A DNA stretch of 64,000 bases from Nectonema munidae. Taxonomy: Eukaryota; Nematomorpha; Nectonematoida; Nectonematidae. The position numbers and the translations under genes are program-made. The notes under the pieces are model-generated. The model did no database searches. It saw only the letters and a program-made list of their open reading frames with translations, and was not told the DNA's origin. The stretch is taken from positions 186,001-250,000 of the forward strand of contig JAUIRK010000931.1 in the NCBI GenBank assembly GCA_030549495.1, given 5' to 3'. Positions within the stretch are counted from its first letter, which is position 1, and each line of letters begins with the position of its first letter. Positions 56,150 through 64,000 of this stretch are shown one piece after another.

Positions 56150-57200
56150 CCAACCAATCGCGCCTAAAGAGCCTGAGTTTGTTTTCAAAAGTCACTCAGG
56201 CTTCTGTTATGACAATATTAACTATGCTCAATTGAAACTTGTTTTACCTATAGTCTTTGATTCCTTACTTGACCTTTACAATGTTTGGAATTTTCTCACT
56301 TTTTTCTCCTTTGAAATTAGGTGAATTTAATTTAATTTATACCCTGGGCTTAGGGCTTAACCTCTATTTTTGAAATGTCTTACTGGAGACCTATCACTGT
56401 TCTACCGTGTCTCAAGAAAGTCGTTGAGAAATGGTTAGAGCGAGACTATTGAATTATATATGGGTGTCCAACCGTTAAAATAAGTTTCAGTTTGTTTACA
56501 ATGAAAACTGCTGGGACCTTGCAAATGCTCGACTAACTTCTAAAATTGATCAGTTCTTTAAATCAAATAAACATTTTACGTGCAAATTTTTTGATTTTAG
56601 GTAGGTAATCATGCATGTCATTCATGTATTTTTGGAAGAATGCTCAACATGGTTTTTCATAAACGTATCTAATTAAACCTTATTTTTAAGTTAACTCTTC
56701 AATTGGGATGGGTCTTTGACACACTCTTTATTATTTTGATCCCTATTTTAAAATGAGCTATATTCTATAATATATTCATTTGGGGTTATTCTAATGACTT
56801 TATCATCTGTGTTGAAGGTAATGACCCCACAACTAATCTTATTTCTATTAGCCAATTTTTATAACACTATTCTTGGCCTTGTATTTCTCTTTTCTTAACT
56901 ATTAATTCTTCAAAATTAAATTCGATAAACTTCTCTAATTGCTTAAAATTTTGTCCTAAATTAGTTTTGATAATTTCATTTTGAACCTATTTAAAAGTAA
57001 AATATCTCAGCTTGACTTTCAAGCACAATCTTGACATACTATCTTCGTGTCTGAACGATTTTTGTTGATCCTTCTATGCACCATAACACGTCCTCTTCAG
57101 CACTGCTAACTTAATTTTAAGACGGGAAATTAACCCTACATCACAGTCCTTACTTAAAAAACTAGAATATTTTTTGATTTTTAAACCATCTTGCTCAATT
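56150..57200 (+). mobile_element. LINE reverse-transcriptase relic
   Basis: Plus strand: KEPEFVFKSHSGFCYDN followed by VFDSLLDLYNVWNFL (near 56170-56300), resembling the segment before RT domain 1, then SYWRPITVLPCLKKVVEKWL (near 56370-56430), the (N)YRPI.LLP.L.KV.EK entry of LINE RTs, then in other frames LNMVFHKR and GYSNDFIICVEG (near 56790-56820), where the YADD-type box would be, followed by ISLFLTINSSKLNSI. Heavily decayed, with many frameshifts. The clade is uncertain; it seems distinct from the relic at 25827. Confidence 0.55.
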
Positions 57201-57724
57201 GTGTTGTAATAATTTATTTATGCGCATTGCATTTTTCTCACACTATTTTACAATATTTTGTTTTTTTTGGTTTTGTTATTATTGCATGGTAATGATAACA
57301 ATCAGCTGACAACCAATATACACCGACCCTTCTTTTCGCTTCCAAGCGCTTTGAAAACTTTCAACCCAAAAATACCACATTTCATCTCGATTAAAAAGTG
57401 TACCAATAGTTAAAGTATTATGATGTGTAGAAGTTAAACATTTGCATCTTCAACAATGATTTCAGAGATCCCATAACATTCGGCTACATGATCGGTTTAG
57501 AAAAGATAATAGATCATCGATAATATCATCCTTACTACTCTTTTTCGATTTTGTAATGATATTGTCTTGGGCTAAGTAGGAGTGACTAAAAAGGGTACTT
57601 TTTTCCTAAAAGTTACTCTAAAGAAAAACCTATCAGTGACGGGGAGCCATTTTAGCCCCACCCCTAACTAAATTCCTATTGTACAAAATTGGCTGAATTA
57701 TATGCCTTCAAACTTTGTGACTTT
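57201..57724. other. No gene recognised
   Basis: CAGTGACGGGGAGCCATTTT at about 57634 resembles a hAT end, but no partner was found. Otherwise nothing. Confidence 0.35.
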
Positions 57725-58660
57725 TCCTAAAATCATTAACTGCATCTTTTGATTCTATTTTCATGGTAGCTGAAATATTTTTAAATAAGTATGGGAACTT
57801 TGTAGCAAATGTCAATCAAAATTTTGATTGATGTTTAAATTGCTTACGAAAACATTCATTCAAATTTTATATAAAATATTTTTTATACCAAATCGACCAT
57901 GCTGATTTCATTTTCAACTTTAATTTGTACAATTAGGGTGTTAAAGTGTCTAAAATTATCAATCAATTTTGCGCTTTACATCTGAAATTTTTCTCCAAGT
58001 CAAATTTTATATAAAATATATTTTTTATACCAAATCAATCATGCTGATTTTATTTTTGTATACAATTTTCGAAATTAATGTGTGAAAAAGTATGAAAATG
58101 TCATTAAATGTGTGGTTCACACTTGAAAATTATTATGAATATGATTCAAATTAAAAAAATATACATTTTTATATAAATTAAGCATTTAAATTTTACTTAC
58201 GAAGTCATATTTTTTAATTACGTTTTAAAATTTTTTTAAACTTTTGAAAATTTTCTCCAAGAATATTAATTCTATTTTAAACCAAGTATATTTTTATACC
58301 AAATCATGCCAATTTCATTTCTTAACTGAGTTTTAGCAATTAGGATATGGAAATGTCTAAAAGTAATTGCAGTTTAAGTCTGAGAAAGTGTCTCCAAAAA
58401 CATTTAACCAAATTTTAAATTATATTTTTTTAAAGTAAATCGAATAAGCTGATTTTATTTCTTGACTCATTTTTTTTGCAATTAGAGTGTCAAAATGTCA
58501 ATCATATTTGTGGTTGACAACAAAAATTATTTCATAGAATATTATTTATATTCTTAATAAATTTCATTTTTGGAATCAGTTTTCGTAATTAAAATGAGAA
58601 AAAAATCAATCAAATTTGTTAGTTTCGCCTGAAAATTTTCTTCAAAAACATTTATTCAAT
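57725..58660 (-). repeat. ~141-bp satellite array (array 2), inverted relative to array 1
   Basis: The complement of the array 1 anchor recurs: ACCAAATCGACCATGCTGAT (57890), ACCAAATCAATCATGCTGAT (58031), ACCAAATCATGCCAATTTCA (58301) and TAAATCGAATAAGCTGATTT (58436), spaced 141, 270 (two units) and 135 bases. TTTTATAC/TATTTTTTATACC and the CATTTT, CTCCAAG and TCAATCAA words also line up with array 1 in reverse complement. About six diverged units are present. Confidence 0.75.
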
Positions 58661-60574
58661 TTATTTTCATTGGTTATATTTGTAATTATTGTGTTTATCT
58701 GTAATTGTGTTGTTTAAGTTGTTCATTTGTTATGGTTAATTTGCTGGTATCGATTTATTTTGTACGTAATAAACACAATTTGTATCCCTTCTATTTGACT
58801 ATGAAATGTGTAGTAATTCGACCCCAGATAATCGAGTGTAAACAATAGATTTTAAACTAGACAACTTATTCATTTAGAAAATCTATAATATTTATTTAGT
58901 ATAAAACTATAATTTTATATTTTTTTAATCATTCAGAGTGCTTTTTTATTATTTAGTTTAATTTCAATTAGATAAGGACTATATGAAATTATTTTGATAA
59001 TTATTGGTTGAAGGATTAATATTTACCTATATTTTATAATATTTATTGTCAATTGGTATAAATTAGTTTGAAATTCGGGTCAAATCAAATCAGCTCTTGG
59101 TTTAAAATTTTAATTTTACTTTTTTTATTCTTATCAATTTAATAAAATGGTTGACTTACCAATCGGGACAAGATCTAAAGTTCCTGTTGAAAAAGTATCT
59201 GAAATTTCTTTATTTTTTAAATTAATAATTAGAGTATTTTTGTTTTATCTTTTTGAATTTAGCCTTTTGGTATAATGTATATTATAGTCTCAGCCGTAGT
59301 TTATAAAAGGGTTGGGGTTAGATATTTTTTTTATATATTTATTTATCACAAGATCAGAAAATTCTAATAACAGAAGGAATAAATTATATAAAAAATTTAT
59401 ATTCCAAATTAATAATAATACAATTATTACTATCTTTTTGGTCTTGTTTTTTGCTATTTTTTCTGTTTTTGTTATCCTCCTTGTCTTCATTTTACTTATT
59501 AGTTTGTAATAGTTTCTAAAATTTGAATCTATTTTACTGTAAATCTATATAATCAGGGGCACGCATCTTTAAAATTATTGCGAGGGGCAAATTTTTGCTA
59601 TGTCACTCGTTATGGTTACATCCTTTTTAAATCAGTAAACCTGTACAAATATGGGCCTTAAAAATCATGATTTTTTTTCTAAATATGAAAAGTACATAAA
59701 ATTATAGAATCTTTTATACTAGAAAAAGGAAATTATTTATATCTGGGGCTATAAATTTCTAACCTGCTGAAATAAAAAAAAATTTTTAATGTTTTATTTT
59801 CTTGATTCCTTTATGAAGTGTTCAATAAAACCGTAACGTCTTTCAAACTTTTTTTTCTCAAATTTATTTTACAATAAGGAATAATTTTGAGTATTTGTTA
59901 ATTTCTATATCTTTTTATATAAAATATAAATTAAGCACATCACTTATTTTTATCTAAATTGATCACTGATATTGTATATAATAAAGCAAACTCTTTTTTG
60001 AAGTATGTATCCAAATAAATAAAGTTTAATCATATTGTAAATTTTAACTTTATTTAAATATTTTATTAAGTTACTTGAAGAAAATAATCGCCTTATTTTG
60101 ACGATAAATGAGGCTAAGAAAACAGGAAATGGTCAAAATATGGAAAAGTATATTTTTTTGTTTTTGAAAGGAAGATTCATTATTGTTTGTTTTTAGACTG
60201 ATTTCATCATTACACAAAAATTTAATACATCTGGCTACACTCGCTGACTACTGCCAACAGTACCAAGTATCAAGCGGAATTTTTGTTTAAATATGTTCCT
60301 TCTTATTTCTTTATATTTTTATTTATTTCATTATTTATGCGTCATAGAAAAAAATTATTATCCATGTTTTGATAAAATTTGATATCGATATTACTGTAAA
60401 CAATAATTTTTTATTTTGATTAAATTTATATACTAAAATTAAGTTATTCTATTTTTTGATAATTTGATATTTATTTATTTTGAAATATATTATAAATAAT
60501 CTTTAATTTTAATTTTTTTAAATAAATAATATATAAAAATATACAATATCTCTAAAGTAATATAATAATTTTTA
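58661..60574. other. AT-rich stretch with one orphan hAT end
   Basis: At 59554 CAGGGGCACGCATCTTTAAA and GCGAGGGGCAAATTTTTG resemble the first ~50 bases of the family at 29031/37642, then similarity stops, so this is a truncated or distant copy. The overlapping frames at 59290-59509 on both strands are AT-rich noise. No gene recognised. Confidence 0.4.
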
Positions 60575-60685
60575 ATTTAGGTCGGCCATTTTGACAAAAA
60601 GGTGGGCATCAATTTTAAATTCCAGCCATTTTAAACAAAAAAATCCAATATATAGTGATTAATTCTAGGGGCCGGTCAAATTAGG
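60575..60685. repeat. Short dispersed repeat (TCGGCCATTTTG)
   Basis: TCGGCCATTTTGACAAAAAG, then CCAGCCATTTTAAACAAAA and GGGGCCGGTCAAATTAGGAT. The same TCGGCCATTTTG core with a nearby second CCATTTTG occurs at 9830-9945. Too short to classify. Confidence 0.35.
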
Positions 60686-61039
60686 ATAAAATTTTTACAC
60701 ATATGTCAAAAAACAAGCATATACCTTGACTAAAAAAAGAACAAAATATTTTTAGTATTCTCTGTTCTGCTATATATAATTTTGTGCATTTCATATATCT
60801 TTTTTAGTTTCACAAACATTTTATCATAAAATAAATAGTTATATTTCATCATTAACATCTTCATCGTAATTTATTATGGGATTCGTATTTATGAATACGA
60901 GAAAAATAAGAGTAATTAAATGATAATACAGTATATACACAAATAGAAAAGAGAATTGAAGCTGTGCACTGTGTTTTTACGCTGACATTTATCATATTTT
61001 AATTATGTTCAATAGCATATTGCAATAGCTTTTGTTATC

Positions 61040-61398
61040 AAAAATTTTGGATAAATTGAAAAAATTCGAAAAAAACTTTACGATAAATAGAAAAAATAAA
61101 AAAATTTTGAAATTGCGGATGCGAATGTTATTTCAGATGTTGAAACTAGGGGCGCACATCCTCAAAATTATTTGAGGGCGATTTTTTCTTTACAACTTTC
61201 AAAATTACTGGTCTGGAAATACCATGGATACCAAATATTCAAGCAATCCTTTAAAATATAGTGTATACAGTGCATACGTGAATTTATAAGACTACTTTAT
61301 ATTTTTAATGATACGCGGATGCGGATGTAAAGAGGATGTAATTTTTTTTGTTGATAATCCGCATGTACGGATGTGGATGCCTGAAGATACATCTCTAT
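61040..61398. mobile_element. Decayed hAT-type repeat with a nested hAT end
   Basis: The right edge GAAGATACATCTCTA (to 61398) is the complement of the TAGAGATGTATC end seen at 23291. Inside are repeated GCGGATG words (61092-61105, 61315-61330, 61352-61372). Between them, 61148-61302 is the left end of the CAGGGGCGC hAT family (AGGGGCGCACATCCTCAAAA through GACTACTTTATATTTT, collinear with 37642-37815), inserted as a truncated piece. The left border of the outer repeat is not clear. Confidence 0.55.
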
Positions 61399-62854
61399 TA
61401 TATATCTTTTATTTTGGTCGGTATTTACTCTTATATCTTTCATCCTTCAAAAGACCTGATTAGAATCCTGATTTTATGTCCTAAAAGACTATAATTTAAA
61501 ACTATAGATAGAGTGTATGCGATCAATTCTTGGCGCGTATATTATGATACCGAACTTGAGCAGGTCTATACACATATTTTCTTTTAATATACAATTAGCA
61601 TAGTTTGTTCATTGCTAATTCCTTTTTATTATATTTCATTACTAAATGTATTCTTGATCATTTATTAGTGAAAAAGCAAAATATATCTATTTTGGCTTGC
61701 AATTTTGGGAAGCCATTACGACGCCTGGCATATCGAAGGAGAAGGTCACTTCTTTCATCTCCAATTTACTAAGTTTGTATTCTTAGATGTAATATGGAAT
61801 TTTCTCGTAACTATAAACAACTGAACTATACTTTAAATATAAAGGACGTCTTATTGACTACGCCCATATGTCACCTACATAGTTCATTCATTCTTCACAA
61901 CGAAATGTACCATAGAAAGAAAACTTCTATCAACAAGTTTTCTCTGTATTTTCTTAGAGAGTGTCTAACTAACAGAAATTCTCACCCTTAACTTTTTCTA
62001 AATTTTAATTCCAATTTTCATGTATCGACTGTTTTGTTGAGCTGTGTGCTTCTTATACTTTTATTTTCCTGATTCTACAAAAATTTTATATTTCCGAGTT
62101 AGATGTTAGTTTTTTTAACAATTTTCAGAGATTAATAAATGTGTTGCAAAAATTCTAAATTTTCATTCATTTATTTATATAAAAAACTTCAAAATTTTGG
62201 CCTTTGTTATCTGATTTTTAATAAAATATCTTTTTCATTTTTACTTTCCTAATTTTTATTGTATATTCAGATAAGTACATTTTAGAACACTTCCGTTAAT
62301 GATAAAGTGATTTCTGATTCTGCACCCGCTGATAAGTATTTACTTCAACAATCAACCGCACATTACCGTAAGTATTAAGTTTCCTTCAATTTTAAATTTT
62401 GTTTATTATAATAAATACATAATTAGATAACCTCAGTATTTTTATAAAATTAATTATTATTATTGAATATACTTAAAATTTTATCATAGTATACATAAAT
62501 TTAAATTGTATTTAATTTTTTTGTTTTCCACCAAGCAATTATTGCTTGGAATTTATAAAATTCATAAAACTTTACTTTCACGCTATTCACTAGCTGTATT
62601 TTCTGCAGACATTTCTTGCTTCTTTTTGATTTGATTGAGAGAAAAGCACATTCACTTTACTGAAGATCAAGATTAACAACACTGATTTACAATTTTCATT
62701 AAGGCTGAAAGAGGAAAGAAACTTATACCAAAGATTATTCATGAATCTACTATTTTATGCTAGCAAACTAAATCATACAATTGGTCCTAATTTATTTGAC
62801 CAAAAAGCATATTTTAAGTGACGAAATCAAAATAGGTTTCAAAAACTGTTTAGC
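61399..62854. other. AT-rich stretch, nothing recognised
   Basis: A 65-codon plus-strand frame (61794-61991) has no known motif. No repeat ends or RNA genes seen. Confidence 0.4.
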
Positions 62855-63400
62855 CTATCTAGTGGGATGTTTCCTGTTACATATGAGCAACATGTTTTGA
62901 AATTCGCTACTCAACGTTTTCCAGAGTCCCATGTCATCTACAATATCCTGACTTTTTCTATTCTTTTTTAAATTGTCATTAGTTGAAAACTCTACCTCAC
63001 ACAAGTAGGTAAAAGCAAATGGAACAGGAACACATAAGGTTATGATTCTGGATTTGGAGCGTGATTGATACATAGCGAATCAAAACCGAATTTTTGATTC
63101 ACTTAAAAAGTTCATGATTCTTACCAACGATTTATGTTATTCTGATAGATTCGAAAAATATCGCTTAAATTACTCTTCTAGAGACTGGACCTCAGACTCA
63201 TCGATCAATTAGGAAAGTTTTTAAAATATAGCTATATTCCTAAGATTTGCCCTCTCATGCTAGTTCTCCAGTTTAAAAACCATTGAAAAAAAACAATATG
63301 TATTTCTTTCATTTGAAGTTTCAACTTAAATTTGTTCAGTTTGTCAAAAATATCTACAAAGTGTTCCACACTTTTAATTCATACTTTATTTTGAAGGGAG
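62855..63400 (-). pseudogene. hAT transposase C-terminal relic (ZBED5/SCAND3-like)
   Basis: Minus strand: DIFDKLNKFKLKLQMKEIHI (near 63357-63298), equivalent to L.DIF..LN.LN..LQGK, then after frame changes the C-terminal block VPVPFAFTYLCEVEFSTNDN with DDMGLWKTLSSEF and a closing NRKHPTR (63010-62858), matching P.A(Y/F)TYLCE.GFS.M...K..R....DD.R.ALS......L...KQ.QPSH. The reading is interrupted by several stops between the two parts. No terminal repeats identified. The tail lies close to the left border, so the 3' end of the element should be near 62750-62850. Confidence 0.7.
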
Positions 63401-64000
63401 CTAGATCTCTTTTTTAACCTTCAAAAATGTCTTTTCATCTTAAAGTCACGATTAACAATGTTTCCTTTTGTTAAACCTACCGGTCTGTACAAAATATGAA
63501 CTTTATGGCCTACATGTCTTTATCTAGTTATTTGAATAGACAAATGCCTGAAATTTTCAAATAATTTACAATTATTACAGAATCATGCACTTTCTTCAGA
63601 AAAGCATGGAGTCTTACTTACTGGTTTATACATAACAATAAAAATGTTCGTTATATAGAGATTCAATTAAATCAATTGAAACTGAAAAAGTATTCACTGT
63701 TTTGAAATGTTCCTCTTTTGACGATTTTACTTTACTTGTTTTTACTCACATTCTTTAGTTTAAAATTAAATTTAAATGTGAAATCAAATTAGATATAAAA
63801 GTTTTTTTTACCAATAAATCGATGTCAAGGAACTCTGAACATTTTAAAAGCTCTAGAAATATTGCAGTAAAATGTTTAGCCAGTAAATATCAAATTTAGA
63901 AATTGGTCAGAAAAAAGATTAAAATTTCCGAAAATTCTAAAGTAAAATTTTGAAAGAAAAGAAATTTTGTCCTACTGAAAGCAAAAAATTAACGAACTAA
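63401..64000. other. Probable upstream continuation of the hAT relic, then no feature
   Basis: 63400-63650 gives broken minus-strand words that may continue the hAT transposase towards its N-terminus, but none is diagnostic. After 63650 the sequence is AT-rich without recognisable content. Confidence 0.3.

Noticed and set aside
59290-59509. Overlapping 65-66-codon frames on both strands
   Set aside because: Mutually antisense, rich in Ile, Phe and Leu or Lys and Asn, with no motif; AT-rich noise.
1-64000. Helitron, Polinton or bacterial-type operons
   Set aside because: No Rep/helicase, protein-primed polymerase or capsid motifs were seen, and there are no closely packed same-strand genes or ribosome-binding sites.

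Overview
The window is AT-rich eukaryotic DNA, almost certainly from an invertebrate animal. Only one recognisable cellular gene is present: a copy of COP9 signalosome subunit 5 (CSN5) at about 16.77-17.68 kb. Nearly everything else that can be read is transposon remains. An AT-rich, TE-dense arthropod such as a copepod would fit, but that is a guess; nothing in the window fixes the species.

Layout. 1-10.6 kb: a 247-bp foldback repeat, a hAT element nested inside another hAT-type element (3.27-5.74 kb, both with 8-bp duplications), two further hAT fragments and a broken Mutator-like (MULE) transposase. 10.6-13.7 kb: a fossil reverse-transcriptase/RNase H retroelement, best matched to the DIRS/Ngaro group, ending in a ~97% identical inverted duplication of its RNase H tail; a diverged relative lies at 18.2-18.7 kb. 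13.8-16.7 kb: a PHD-finger remnant and ends of hAT and Tigger elements. 16.8-17.7 kb: the CSN5 copy. 18.7-26.7 kb: a piggyBac scrap, a BED-finger hAT element, a ~148-bp satellite array, and a LINE relic carrying a tRNA-type SINE with an intact target-site duplication.

28.3-32.2 kb: a hAT element of the GTF2IRD2-like type split by a 2.3-kb non-autonomous hAT, which is itself split by a 207-bp MITE (three layers). A second copy of the 2.3-kb family, in the opposite orientation, sits at 37.6-39.1 kb with a perfect 8-bp duplication. 34.9-41.5 kb: two piggyBac-type MITEs and a 1.7-kb piggyBac remnant. 46.2-49.1 kb: a Tigger/pogo element split by a hAT. 49.9-51.4 kb: a 1.47-kb hAT with a perfect 8-bp duplication. 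52.0-54.8 kb: a nearly full-length but broken piggyBac with a 22-bp minisatellite inside. 55-64 kb: hAT and LINE fragments, a second array of the same ~148-bp satellite in the opposite orientation, and more MITE ends.

The genes do not form a pathway. The nesting orders give relative ages. The points that most deserve follow-up are the CSN5 copy with a ~41-bp loss just downstream of its JAMM glutamate, the two oppositely oriented satellite arrays, and the recent inverted duplication at 13.19-13.64 kb.
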